This document shows, piece after piece, positions 34,086 through 42,849 of a DNA stretch of 64,000 nt. The stretch's first letter is position 1; the number at the start of each line of letters is the position of its first letter. The notes under the pieces were generated by a model. That model had not been told where the DNA came from, searched no databases, and saw only the letters and a list, made by a program, of their open reading frames with translations. The DNA comes from an uncultured Shewanella sp. (GTDB lineage Bacteria > Pseudomonadota > Gammaproteobacteria > Enterobacterales > Shewanellaceae): positions 124,001-188,000 of the forward strand of contig NZ_CANMUW010000006.1 of NCBI RefSeq assembly GCF_947501225.1. Reading direction: 5' to 3'. The translations under genes were made by a program, and so were the position numbers.

Positions 34086-34425
34086 CTATATTTTTGTTTG
34101 CTGTCCCGTCTGCCCCACCGCCTCGGGTGTGCTGCCCGGGAGCATCTTCTGAATGGTTGTCATGGTCATTGTCGTCATTACGGTCATAGTAGTCTTCCGA
34201 GCGCATCAGGAAGGTTCGCATCCAACGTGCTATCAGCACCAAAATCACGCAGCCGACAAAGCCATAGATGGGGTAGAAGCCGATAAGGTTCTCCCAGCTG
34301 TGATAGACATGGCGATGGATGACAAACTCAAGCGCCACAAGCAGGGCGCAGCAGGCATACAGCAGATACAAGATGCGTTTGACGTTCTTGGGTTGATCAA
34401 AGAAATACTGTTTCTCATTGTTCAT
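34063..34425 (-). CDS. Small two-helix membrane protein of the antiporter operon
   Basis: A 120-residue protein with two hydrophobic segments (about residues 18-36 and 52-68, the second YGFVGCVILVLIARW). A strongly acidic, His/Asp-rich tail (YYDRNDDNDHDNHSEDAPGQH) follows, then a Gly-rich end. It overlaps its neighbours by 11 and 23 bases, so it is a true operon member. It is not one of the standard Mrp subunits; I do not recognise a family. It could be an accessory subunit that holds the extra D-type protein, and the tail could bind cations, but both are inference. Confidence 0.8.
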   Translation of the reverse strand: MNNEKQYFFDQPKNVKRILYLLYACCALLVALEFVIHRHVYHSWENLIGFYPIYGFVGCVILVLIARWMRTFLMRSEDYYDRNDDNDHDNHSEDAPGQHTRGGGADGTANKNIGDHNVDA

Positions 34426-35905
34426 GGCTGACTCCCGGTACTGTCAAGATAGCATTCGCCAGTTCATAAAAAGGCTGCGGGTAGATGAACAGGAGCAGGC
34501 AACCTAAGGTGGTGATGGATAACGCGATTAATGAGGGCAGAGGTGCCTCCTTGAGCCCGGCCTTTGTCGGCGAGTGTTCCTTACCCGGGAAGAAGGCGTG
34601 ATAGGGGATAGGCAACAGATAGGCGATATTGAGCAGTGAGCTCAGCATCAGCACCATCATGATGGACCAATAACCTGTCTCCATGGTGCCCATTAACAGG
34701 AACCACTTACTCCAGGTGCCACCCGCCGGCGGAACCCCAATGATACTGAGGCTGGCGATGAAGAAGGCCGCCATGGTGACCGGCATGGTAAAGCCCAGGC
34801 CACGCATCTCACTTACCTTAGATTTATGGGCCGCCACTAAGATGGCACCGGCACAGAAGAACAGAGTTATCTTGCCAAAAGCATGAGTCGCAATGTGCAT
34901 CGAGCTGCCGATAACCCCGGATGAGGTGGCCAGCAGTGCGCCTATGGTGATATAGCCCAGCTGGCTCACCGTAGAGTATGCCAGCCGTGCTTTTAAGTTG
35001 TCCTGACGCATTGCCACAATCGAGGCGAGCAAGACAGATATGCTGGCCAGATAGAGCAGGAACTCGGTAGTCGGCAGGCTTGGCAGGAGATCGAGTCCGA
35101 AGATGAAGATACAGATCTTCAGTACGGTGAAAACGCCGGCCTTGACCACTGCGACGGCGTGCAGCAGGGCGCTGACCGGTGTCGGCGCGACCATGGCGGC
35201 TGGTAGCCAGCGATGGAACGGCATTATTGCCGCTTTACCTATGCCGAAAACAAACAGCACCAGGATGGCCCCCACCAGGCCGGTATCGACACTTGGGCCG
35301 AAGACGCCGCCGGATTTAAACTCCAGGCTTCCGGCTACAAACCAGGTGAGGATGATAGCCAGCAGGAAGAAGGCGATAGAGGTACTGAGCAAGATCCCGA
35401 GATAGACCCGCCCGCCTTTTTTTGCCTTGTCTGTACCGGCGTGCGTCACCAGCGGGTAGGTCGATAGTGTCAGCACCTCGTAGAAAACGAATAGGGTAAA
35501 CAGGTTCGCCGAAAACGCCAGCCCCATCACGGCACTGATGGCTAAGGCAAAGCAGAGATAAAATCGTGTTTGATTGTCTTCACCATGGCCACGCATGTAG
35601 CCGATGGCATAAATGGTGGTGATCAGCCAGAGAAAACTGGCAATCAGGGCGAACAGCATGCCGAGGGGCTCAACCACAAAGCTTATCTCTAAGCCGGGTA
35701 TTAATTCCCACCATGACACCGCTATGCTGGCGCCTGCCTTGAGTGCATGGTAGAGGTTAACCACGCAATAAAGCACCACAAGGCTGATACTTATGGTGAT
35801 CGCCTCACGAAGGTTAGGTTTCTGCCCTGTCGCCGCGATGGCGAGGGTGGCCAGCAGCGGCAGTAGAATGGTGAGCTGTAACATCAGCGCTAAAGAAAGA
35901 TTCAT
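34415..35905 (-). CDS. Mrp-type antiporter D-like subunit (second copy)
   Basis: A 496-residue polytopic protein of the proton-conducting NuoM/MrpD family, with about 14 helices. The conserved helix-5 Glu lies in LFTLFVFYEVLTLSTYPLV, and the helix-7 Lys/helix-8 region is GIGKAAIMPFHRWLPAAMVAPTPVSALLHAVAVVKAG, where the MVAPTPVSALLHA motif is the family signature. It overlaps the upstream mnhD-like gene by 4 bases. Two adjacent D-type genes of equal length suggest duplication inside the operon, but the sequences have diverged clearly. Confidence 0.9.
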   Translation of the reverse strand: MNLSLALMLQLTILLPLLATLAIAATGQKPNLREAITISISLVVLYCVVNLYHALKAGASIAVSWWELIPGLEISFVVEPLGMLFALIASFLWLITTIYAIGYMRGHGEDNQTRFYLCFALAISAVMGLAFSANLFTLFVFYEVLTLSTYPLVTHAGTDKAKKGGRVYLGILLSTSIAFFLLAIILTWFVAGSLEFKSGGVFGPSVDTGLVGAILVLFVFGIGKAAIMPFHRWLPAAMVAPTPVSALLHAVAVVKAGVFTVLKICIFIFGLDLLPSLPTTEFLLYLASISVLLASIVAMRQDNLKARLAYSTVSQLGYITIGALLATSSGVIGSSMHIATHAFGKITLFFCAGAILVAAHKSKVSEMRGLGFTMPVTMAAFFIASLSIIGVPPAGGTWSKWFLLMGTMETGYWSIMMVLMLSSLLNIAYLLPIPYHAFFPGKEHSPTKAGLKEAPLPSLIALSITTLGCLLLFIYPQPFYELANAILTVPGVSHEQ

Positions 35906-37380
35906 GGGTTAATTCCAAACAAACTCTGAGAAGCCGCCTGTGCGACCTGCACACTCAGGCGAGTATCGATACCGAAGTAGATATTAGCGATGACCAGTGC
36001 CCAAATTGGCCCAAGGAAAGACCAAGGCGCCTCTTTCACCGCTTCGCGACCCGGCAGTGGCGGCCTGAAGTAGGCGGTTTCAACGATGCGCCAGATATAC
36101 ACAATGGCCAGCAGTGAGCCCAGTAGGATCAGCACGGCGACCGGCCACATTCCCGCTTCGACGCTGGCAACCAGCAGATACCACTTGCTGACGAACCCTA
36201 CAGTCAGGGGCACACCGATAAGGCTGAGGCCACCCACTACTATGGCTGCCATGGTGAGGGGCATCTGTCGGCCTAAGCCCTGGAACTGACTCAGTTGCAC
36301 GCTACCTATGCGGTACATCACCGCGCCTAAGGCTAAGAACAGCGCGCCTTTCATCAGGGCGTGATTGAACAGGTGTAGCAGGGTTGCCATGACACCTGTG
36401 CTGGTGTTGATGGAGTAACCGATAATCATATAACCCACCTGCGCGATACTGGAGTAGGCGAGAATATGCTTCACATTCTTCTGGTAAATGGCCGCGATGG
36501 AGGCGGCAAACACACCCGCAAGTCCAAGCACCATCAAGATGTCCTGCAGCGGCAGGGTGGTGAAGGAGAATGAGATGCCGAACACGGTAAAGGTAAACCG
36601 GATCAGCAGGTACACCGCCACCTTAGTCGCCGTTGCCGCCAAGAACGCCGTCACCATCGAGGGTGCGTAGGCATAGGCATTGGGTAACCACAGGTGTAGT
36701 GGGAACAGCGCCAGCTTTAAGCAGATGCCGACGATGAGGAAGGCAAACGCGGCAAACACGGTACGGGTATGACCAACCTCTGCCAGTCGACCGGCGAGAT
36801 CGTTCATGTTCAGGGTGCCGGTCATCTGGTAGAGCAGGCCGATGCCGATCAGGATAAAGGTCGCTCCGATAGTTCCCATTATCAGGTATTGGTACGCCGC
36901 CCAAAGCGCGCGTCTATCCCTGCCCAGGGCGATCAGGGCGTAAGCCGACAGCGACGAGATCTCCAAAAATACAAACACGTTAAACGCATCACCGGTAGCG
37001 ACAATGCCGAACATGCCGGTCAATGACAGCAGGTAGAGGCTGTAAAACAGGGTGTGGCGATCTTCGGGTAACTCCTTCTGAATACTGGTTTGCGCCGCAA
37101 ACAGCACCACAGTCCCTATGGTCGAGATGATCAGCAGTAACAGGGCGTTAAGTTTATCGATGCGGTATTCGATCCCCCAGGGCGCTTCCCAGCCCCCCAG
37201 CTCATAGATAATGGTGCCGGAGTTCATCACCTCTATCAGCAGCAGTACGCTGTTGACACAGACTGCGCCGCTGACCAGCAGGGCGAAGACCCACACCAGC
37301 TTGGCGCGGTTTAAAAACCAGCAGAATGGCGCAGCCATCAGCGGCAGTACGACTTGTAAAACAGGCAGGTGAGCTAACAC
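35902..37380 (-). CDS. Cation/proton antiporter subunit MnhD/MrpD
   Basis: A 492-residue polytopic protein of the MrpD family. The helix-5 region is FNVFVFLEISSLSAYALIALG (conserved Glu), and the helix-7/8 region CLKLALFPLHLWLPNAYAYAPSMVTAFLAATATKVAVYLL carries the conserved Lys residues and the PSMVTAFLAA signature. It directly follows MnhC (stop and start share one base), the order CD seen in standard Mrp operons, so this is the canonical D subunit. Confidence 0.92.
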   Translation of the reverse strand: MLAHLPVLQVVLPLMAAPFCWFLNRAKLVWVFALLVSGAVCVNSVLLLIEVMNSGTIIYELGGWEAPWGIEYRIDKLNALLLLIISTIGTVVLFAAQTSIQKELPEDRHTLFYSLYLLSLTGMFGIVATGDAFNVFVFLEISSLSAYALIALGRDRRALWAAYQYLIMGTIGATFILIGIGLLYQMTGTLNMNDLAGRLAEVGHTRTVFAAFAFLIVGICLKLALFPLHLWLPNAYAYAPSMVTAFLAATATKVAVYLLIRFTFTVFGISFSFTTLPLQDILMVLGLAGVFAASIAAIYQKNVKHILAYSSIAQVGYMIIGYSINTSTGVMATLLHLFNHALMKGALFLALGAVMYRIGSVQLSQFQGLGRQMPLTMAAIVVGGLSLIGVPLTVGFVSKWYLLVASVEAGMWPVAVLILLGSLLAIVYIWRIVETAYFRPPLPGREAVKEAPWSFLGPIWALVIANIYFGIDTRLSVQVAQAASQSLFGINP

Positions 37381-37745
37381 TATGACTTATCCTCGTTAAG
37401 CTGATCTTGTTTCTGGATCTCATCCTCTTCAACACAGCCGTAGGCTTCTTTTATCCTCACCGCCAACGCGAGTCCAAGGGCGGTGGTAGCAATGCCCACC
37501 ACAATGGCCGTTAGGATCAATACATGGGGTAGCGGGTTTGAGTAATCGCTGATCCCTTCGGCTAAGATTGGCGCACTGCCGCGCTCGACCATGCCGATGC
37601 TGATATAGAAGATAAACACCGAAGTCTGGAAAATGGTGAGACCTACCAGCTTTTTGATTAAATTTCCGTGGGCGATGACGATGTAGAATCCGATCATCAT
37701 CAGCAGCACCACGATCCAGTAGTTATAGAGTCCGAGAAACATCAT
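37380..37745 (-). CDS. Cation/proton antiporter subunit MnhC/MrpC
   Basis: A 121-residue, three-helix protein of the NuoK/MrpC family. It contains LIKKLVGLTIFQTSVFIFYISIG, with the usual conserved Gly/Gln, and the segment PLPHVLILTAIVVGIATTALGLALAV, where the P-LP-ALVLTAIVI-like motif is diagnostic. The charged C-terminus (EEDEIQKQDQLNEDK) is cytoplasmic. It overlaps the upstream MnhB-type gene by 23 bases. Confidence 0.93.
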   Translation of the reverse strand: MMFLGLYNYWIVVLLMMIGFYIVIAHGNLIKKLVGLTIFQTSVFIFYISIGMVERGSAPILAEGISDYSNPLPHVLILTAIVVGIATTALGLALAVRIKEAYGCVEEDEIQKQDQLNEDKS

Positions 37746-38718
37746 GCTCCCCTATTTGTTTGTTGCCGTTGAGCTGGGCCTGCCTGCGGCCATCGAAGTT
37801 GAAAAAGATGATTAGCATTACTGATGCGACGGTGATTCCGACGCCTAACTCAATCAGCAAAATCCCCAGGTGTTGGCCGGCAATAGAGTCATCGGCGAGT
37901 ACGTCATAATCTAAGAAGTTAGCCCCATTGAGCATGGAAACCACGCCAACACTGGCGTAGAGCAGCAGTCCCACCGCGGCCAGCAGCTGAACCAGCCCCT
38001 GATTAAACACCTTCTTGGCGGTATCTAAGCCAAATAGCATGGTGTAGAGGATGATGGCAGCGGCAAAGATCACGCCGGCCTGAAAGCCACCTCCCGGGCC
38101 AAAGTCGCCATGGAACTGCACATAGAGTGCAAACAGCAAGATGAAGGGGATCAAGGCCTTACTGACAATGCGCAGTACCATATGACGCTCATGCATCTGC
38201 TCTTCGGTGGCCTCATCCGATTGATAATCTTTGCGGCGCCTTGGCAGCGACAGCAGTGACAGCACACCAATACCGGCGGTAAAGATAACGGCTACTTCGC
38301 CTAAGGTATCGAAGGCCCGGTAACTGCCTAATACGGCGGTAACGACATTGGGAACGCCCACCTCCTGCATCGATTCGTGAATATAGCGCGGCGCTACATG
38401 TTGATGAACCGGGGCATCGACAGCACCAAAATAGGGCATGTCCATGGTGCCATAGACCAGCATACCGCCGGTGACGAGCACCACGAATAGCGCCAGAAAT
38501 GGCTTGTGTCGCCCCGGCGCCTCTTTACGTCCGGTCATGGTTATGGCCGACAACATGAGCAGGCCGGATATCCCGGCCCCTACAGAAGCTTCGGTAAAGG
38601 CCACGTCTACGGCGTCGAGTACCACAAAGAAACTGGCTGATAATAAGCCATAGATCCCCGTTAACATGACAACCGCCAACAGATCTTTTGTCCGTACTAT
38701 GGCGATGGCGATCACCAC
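37723..38718 (-). CDS. Fused DUF4040-MnhB antiporter subunit
   Basis: At least 331 residues. The N-terminal part (RTKDLLAVVMLTGIYGLLSASFFVVLDAVDVAFTEASVGAG) is the DUF4040 domain, which in standard Mrp complexes is the C-terminal part of MrpA. The C-terminal part (FHGDFGPGGGFQAGVIFAAAIIL) is the MnhB domain. The GTG at 38718 probably cuts the first helix. In-frame codons extend upstream to 38757 (IEALVDIVLLTFLV), where AAGGAGG stands nine bases before an ATC codon with no ATG, GTG or TTG between. The true start may therefore be a rare ATC at 38757, overlapping mnhG. Confidence 0.85.
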   Translation of the reverse strand: MVIAIAIVRTKDLLAVVMLTGIYGLLSASFFVVLDAVDVAFTEASVGAGISGLLMLSAITMTGRKEAPGRHKPFLALFVVLVTGGMLVYGTMDMPYFGAVDAPVHQHVAPRYIHESMQEVGVPNVVTAVLGSYRAFDTLGEVAVIFTAGIGVLSLLSLPRRRKDYQSDEATEEQMHERHMVLRIVSKALIPFILLFALYVQFHGDFGPGGGFQAGVIFAAAIILYTMLFGLDTAKKVFNQGLVQLLAAVGLLLYASVGVVSMLNGANFLDYDVLADDSIAGQHLGILLIELGVGITVASVMLIIFFNFDGRRQAQLNGNKQIGEHDVSRTL

Positions 38719-38744
38719 CAGAAAGGTTAATAGTACGATATCAA

Positions 38745-39086
38745 CTAGCGCTTCGATGGCGTGTTTCCTCCTTGATTAGCCTCGTTACCTTGCTTGGGTA
38801 ACAAACCATTATGCAGCGCCGCTTTTGCTAGCGCATGGCTGGCTGATGGGTTGATAAAAAGGGTGAAAAGTAAGATGAGTATCAACTTGATCAGGACTAA
38901 GCCATCGGGGCTTTGCAGCATTAAACCTATCAGCACCAGGCCAGCCCCTAAGGTGTCGGTGACACTCACCGCATGCATGCGGGTGTAAAAGTCCGGGAAG
39001 CGTAATATGCCGACCCCGCCAGACAGGCACAGGAAGCAGCCAATGAGCAGGCACAAGCCGCTGCTTATATCGATCAGGAGGTTCAT
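38745..39086 (-). CDS. Cation/proton antiporter subunit MnhG/MrpG
   Basis: A 113-residue protein with three helices. The family signature [29 protein letters not shown] appears here as [14 protein letters not shown] with the conserved Arg, Phe and His. The Lys/Gln-rich C-terminus is cytoplasmic. It overlaps MnhF by 4 bases (ATGA), and its 3' end may overlap the MnhB-type gene if that starts at 38757. Confidence 0.93.
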   Translation of the reverse strand: [113 protein letters not shown]

Positions 39087-39379
39087 TCTTTACTCTCCTT
39101 GGTTGAAGGACGTTCATAGGGGGTGACCTTGAACTCGGCTGAGTCTGAAAAGCGCAATACACCCACCACACTGATGAAGTTAATCAGGGCGTAGACGAGG
39201 GCGATGTCGAGGAACTCAGGACGGCCCATTAAAAAGCCCAATACAGAGATCAGCAGTACTGTTTTGGTGCCAAACATATTGAAGGCCAATATGCGGTCGT
39301 ACAGGGTCGGACCAACGACGCAGCGAATGATCGCCAGCAGCATGACGACGAGAATGGCGATAGTGGCGGCAGCTAACAT
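39083..39379 (-). CDS. Cation/proton antiporter subunit MnhF/MrpF
   Basis: A 98-residue, three-helix protein. The motif VVGPTLYDRILAFNMFGTKTVLLI is the MrpF signature (GPt--DRi-a-n). EFLDIALVYALINFISVVGVLRF closes the membrane part and a short charged tail follows. It shares its start with the stop of MnhE (one-base overlap). Confidence 0.93.
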   Translation of the reverse strand: MLAAATIAILVVMLLAIIRCVVGPTLYDRILAFNMFGTKTVLLISVLGFLMGRPEFLDIALVYALINFISVVGVLRFSDSAEFKVTPYERPSTKESKE

Positions 39380-39906
39380 TAGTCTTCGAGCTCCCTTACA
39401 CGGCGATCCATCTCGCCGGTTTTCAGTGTCTCGATGTCCGCCTTATGCAGGGCATGGACGGTGATCTGGTCATCAATCAGGTCTATCGCTACTGTGCCTG
39501 GGGTAAGGGTGATGGAGTTGGCGTAGATAACCTTGTTGATATCCGTGCACTGGCGAGTATCTATGGTGGTCAGTGTCGGTGAGATACTCTTGTTGCCCAG
39601 CCAGATATGCTTAACCACACTGATATTGGACAAAATCACCTCTTTTGCTAACCACACCACATAGCCGGGCATATTGATTGATAGATGAATGGGCTGAGAC
39701 TCATGGTCGATCACATCCATTTTCTGTGCGATGTAGAGCACCAGCATGATCGACCCCGCCCCCAATGAGAGCAGAAGCGGGTTGCTGTAATTGGAGTTGA
39801 TCCACCAAAACAGGGCTAAGGTGAGCAATAGGCTGAGCTTGTGGCTCGGCAAATGGCTGTTATTTGTGTCCTGTGTCAATGTATTTAATACCTTGCTGTT
39901 GTTCAT
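39379..39906 (-). CDS. Cation/proton antiporter subunit MnhE/MrpE
   Basis: A 175-residue protein, first gene of the operon. Two N-terminal hydrophobic segments (about residues 25-60) precede the conserved cytoplasmic domain with NITLTPGT-like sequence, here YANSITLTPGTVAIDLIDDQITVHAL, which is diagnostic for MrpE. Mrp E-F-G normally end the operon; here they come first, followed by B, C and three D-type genes. The promoter must lie in 39907-40037. Confidence 0.92.
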   Translation of the reverse strand: MNNSKVLNTLTQDTNNSHLPSHKLSLLLTLALFWWINSNYSNPLLLSLGAGSIMLVLYIAQKMDVIDHESQPIHLSINMPGYVVWLAKEVILSNISVVKHIWLGNKSISPTLTTIDTRQCTDINKVIYANSITLTPGTVAIDLIDDQITVHALHKADIETLKTGEMDRRVRELED

Positions 39907-40037
39907 CGTCTTCCTTTAAACCTAGCATAAACAGAAAATTGGTAAGTATTTACAAGATGCAAATTGAAGAGGGCCTTATTTCTGCTTTGTAAGTTTCAAT
40001 GCTACCAATAGATTTATTGTTTTTTTACAGTTATTTA

Positions 40038-40466
40038 TTAGCATAAAGATTCCACTTCGAGCGCTTGGTAAATTTGATTGTGCAGCAATTGCATAGAGTC
40101 GATAGGAAATGACAAATGACCAACCAGACGCCCGGCAAGATCTTCAAAGTTTTCATCTTTGGGGATGCATAATTGGGTAAGTTGTTTCTTTGATGTCTGT
40201 TTCCCTACTCTGGTGTTATAGGCTCTATCTAAAAATCCCCCCGATGTTTCACGGAATTTATAATTAGTGTTTATGTTTAAGGAGCCGGCAAGAAACCCCT
40301 GAATATAGTAGATGCAGGAGTCAGCTGAAATATCTGCAGATGGCTTTTTGAGTGACATGCAAGATGCAAGCACCATCTGTTCCTCATATTCATGGTTTTC
40401 CGAATCTGCAGATAACGAAAAGGGGAGGGTTAATGTTGCAATTATTAATAACTGGATGATTTTCAT
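40038..40466 (-). CDS. Secreted small protein, Rap1a/Tai-like
   Basis: A 142-residue protein starting MKIIQLL, with AAGGAA six bases upstream; an upstream in-frame ATG lacks this. A signal peptide (IIQLLIIATLTLPFSLSA) directs it to the periplasm. The mature part has four or more Cys and the pattern SCIYYIQGFLAGS...LCIPKDENFEDLAGRLVGHL, which resembles the Rap1a/Tai family, whose known members include periplasmic immunity proteins of type VI effectors. No effector gene or VgrG is near, so an immunity role is not supported by context. It is a single gene with long spacers on both sides. Confidence 0.7.
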   Translation of the reverse strand: MKIIQLLIIATLTLPFSLSADSENHEYEEQMVLASCMSLKKPSADISADSCIYYIQGFLAGSLNINTNYKFRETSGGFLDRAYNTRVGKQTSKKQLTQLCIPKDENFEDLAGRLVGHLSFPIDSMQLLHNQIYQALEVESLC

Positions 40467-40547
40467 GTGAATTCCTTGGCGATGTGTTAGCCTGTTCGTT
40501 TGTGAATAGTTCCCGTTTTTTAAGTGCCTCGTAACCAGAAATAACAA

Positions 40548-41112
40548 CTCAATGTGTGCGGTTATTATTTCTTAACCGTCAATTCAGATTCTGCTGTGCC
40601 TCAGTAAATTAAACGCTTGACCCTATCTGTTTATATTTCACGTCATGGGTTTTCCGTAACTGCATATAGTGAGGTAAAGAGTTTTGTCATGTATCTGCTA
40701 TTACTTTATTTATTTAAGTCGAGGTGCACCAATGTTCTATCTATTCTATGTGGTCATTTATAAGTTTTGACATTTAAGAGGAAATGGCAAGTTAGTGTAA
40801 ACTCGCATATTATTTCTCTATTCATCGGAAATAACGAGGTGTGGTAATAAGTTATTGTTTGGTGGGGTTAATTTTTTTCGTCAAATGCCTGTCAGATGAA
40901 AATGTCAGAACATTTAAGTTTTGATTTATGTTAAGTTAAGCTTAATTAAAGTTTGGGTTAACCTTTAATTAAGTTTATTTTAAGCTTCGCGGTCTGTCCG
41001 CGGATAACCATATTGGCGTTTCGTTTAAGTAATAGAGTCTCGCTCAAGTAATGATGTATCTATATTGCTATATCGACGTTATAAGCGGCAGATAAGTGGG
41101 GGCAGAGTAAGT
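40548..41112. other. Long AT-rich spacer
   Basis: No gene is supported. It contains an AT-rich inverted repeat, CTTAATTAAAG (40941-40951) with CTTTAATTAAG (40963-40973), and runs into the duplicated dCMP deaminase segment. Confidence 0.5.
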
Positions 41113-41297
41113 GGGGTAAGAGTAAACTTAACCTAAGCCAACTTTGACCCCGGATATGGCCTACAGATAGAAGTTTGCCGCTGCGACTCAACCTGCATCC
41201 AATCGACCTGAACGCCGCCCTGTTCGAATATATCCCTGCTGACTTAAACCTTATCTTTACAGCGCGAAAGCAAGTCCTGTCTTGGTTGCGGGCCGTG
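41113..41297 (-). pseudogene. Decayed duplicate of the dCMP deaminase 3' end
   Basis: About 185 bases align end to end with 43459-43646. Shared blocks include ACCTGCATCCA, TCGACCTGAACGCCG, AAGTCCTG and TTGGTTGCGGGC. The latter segment covers the last 40 or so codons of the dCMP deaminase gene and about 70 bases beyond. Here there are many substitutions and no intact frame. Both copies point the same way, so they form direct repeats on either side of the 41483-43437 gene trio. Confidence 0.8.
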
Positions 41298-41482
41298 TTG
41301 CTCTCAGGCGATGTTGGTAAAGCCCCCGGCTTTTCAACCCATATAAATACATGACAGTTATCTGATCTTAAATGTATTCCAAAATCGAATGAAAGCTATT
41401 CAATTTTCCTGTCTACTATTCCAAATATTTGGTGGTTACTATTTATCTATCGTTACTAAAAGAGTAAGTGTTGGAGTTAACT

Positions 41483-41809
41483 ATGAGTAAGCCACTTGTG
41501 TTTTATGTTGAGTTTGATGTTAAAGCGGGATCTGTTGAGCGTTTCGTTGAAGAGGCCACTAAGGTTCTTGAAGCCATGTCCCATGAGGATACTTTTATTG
41601 ATACCTATTTTCACCGAAATGTGAACGAGCCAAATAAGTTTACCCTGTATGAACGCTGGAACGAGCCATCAATGGATGCTTTTGTGAAGAACCAGTTGGA
41701 GGTTAAGCAGTATCGAGCTGAATATGAAAAAATCTTGCCTGAAATGCTTGCAAGCCCAAGAACATTTGCGGTTTTAGAGCCAATTGGTGAATGGAAGAAG
41801 GGCGCTTAA
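41483..41809 (+). CDS. Antibiotic-biosynthesis-monooxygenase-fold protein (YgiN-like)
   Basis: A 108-residue single ABM-domain protein, start at 41483 with TTGGAG six bases upstream. Landmarks are LVFYVEFDVKAGSVERFVEEA, TFIDTYFHRNVNEPNKFTLYERW and the final strand FAVLEPIGEW. Such proteins are dimeric ferredoxin-like folds that oxidise quinols or similar small aromatics without cofactors, or bind heme. The substrate is unknown. It is followed within about 50 bases by an NTF2-like periplasmic protein and then cytochrome b561, all on the same strand, suggesting one redox unit. Confidence 0.85.
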   Translation: MSKPLVFYVEFDVKAGSVERFVEEATKVLEAMSHEDTFIDTYFHRNVNEPNKFTLYERWNEPSMDAFVKNQLEVKQYRAEYEKILPEMLASPRTFAVLEPIGEWKKGA

Positions 41810-41860
41810 TGGGGCCTTTACTCCTTACCTTAGTTTAAGCCAAGTTCTGGGATATATTTT

Positions 41861-42679
41861 ATGAAGATTTTAAAAAGGGTTACCAAGGCTGCAATCGTGT
41901 TTTCTGTTATGGGAATTATTGTGAGCCAACCGGGAATCGCCGGAGAAACCGCTAAAGGCTCGGATTTTGAACGCCAGTTTACGGATAAGTCTGTTGAAGG
42001 AAAAAACTGGAGAAGAAGTACGGAAAATAGATTGCAAGATTTACTGGATAAGGAAGCAATCAAAGACGTTATTCATCACCTGACTCGCTCACTTGACCGC
42101 ATGGATCGTGGTTTAATGCGGTCAACATATTGGCCGGAAGCAATTGAAGAGCATCAAGATCCTGAGTTCCCGGTGTTTTTTACAGATGCAGAATCTAGTC
42201 CTGCCCCAGCGACCTATAATCAATTTGCCTGCCAGGCTATGAAGGGGTTCTCGACATTAAGAACCACGCAACACCGTGTTAGCAACATCGTCATCGACCT
42301 GTTGGATGAAAACAGGGCTAATGCAGAGAGCTATGTCTGGGCTTTTCATCTTGTCGGTGAAGGTAAAGAGGCTCATGAGGTGACACTGTATGGCCGCATG
42401 CTTTTTAACTTTGAAAAGCGCGGTGATGAATGGCGCATCTTAAAACGATTGACTGTTTTTGACTGGTTTACAAAAGTCCCCGCTACCGGCCATTTTGCTG
42501 AAGGCTATAAGGACAGATTCAAGGGCTCCCGTGATACAAATCAGGATGGTAAGTCCGGTGAATGGCACGACGGCAGCGACCTGGGGCGTAATGATCCCAG
42601 TTACGATTTCCTGAACCTGCCCAGTGACCCCGATCCAGAAGTCGCTAAGGAGTTCTGCCAGTTTCCATTAAAGAGATAG
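41861..42679 (+). CDS. Exported SnoaL/NTF2-like protein
   Basis: A 272-residue protein with a signal peptide (KAAIVFSVMGIIVSQPGIAG) and an NTF2-like fold from about residue 55: LLDKEAIKDVIHHLTRSLDRMDRGLMRSTYW, TTQHRVSNIVIDL, then YGRMLFNFEKRGDEWRILKRLTVFDWF. The N-terminal helix pattern is that of SnoaL_4 proteins, related to small subunits of aromatic-ring dioxygenases. A C-terminal tail of about 70 residues contains the Asp-rich DTNQDGKSGEW, which looks like a calcium-binding loop. Export together with the adjacent cytochrome b561 suggests periplasmic redox or hydratase chemistry; this is inference. Confidence 0.8.
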   Translation: MKILKRVTKAAIVFSVMGIIVSQPGIAGETAKGSDFERQFTDKSVEGKNWRRSTENRLQDLLDKEAIKDVIHHLTRSLDRMDRGLMRSTYWPEAIEEHQDPEFPVFFTDAESSPAPATYNQFACQAMKGFSTLRTTQHRVSNIVIDLLDENRANAESYVWAFHLVGEGKEAHEVTLYGRMLFNFEKRGDEWRILKRLTVFDWFTKVPATGHFAEGYKDRFKGSRDTNQDGKSGEWHDGSDLGRNDPSYDFLNLPSDPDPEVAKEFCQFPLKR

Positions 42680-42703
42680 GTTTGTAAGCGTGATATGGGC
42701 TGA

Positions 42704-42740
42704 TAACTATGGCGATAACTATAACTATAACTATAACTAT
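42704..42740. repeat. Hexanucleotide run (ATAACT)n
   Basis: About five units of ATAACT, interrupted once by ATGGCG, in the spacer before the cytochrome b561 gene. Confidence 0.7.
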
Positions 42741-42849
42741 GGCGATTTATACTGTGGTAAGCGTGATGAGTCGGGTGCTAGTTATACCTATCTGGGTTAT
42801 CAGCTCAAGTTCCAGGTGAGTAAACCAATATTAACGGCGAGGTTAAGCA

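Noticed and set aside
40038..40466. Type VI immunity protein
   Set aside because: The Rap1a/Tai resemblance is only partial, and no effector, VgrG or PAAR gene is near.
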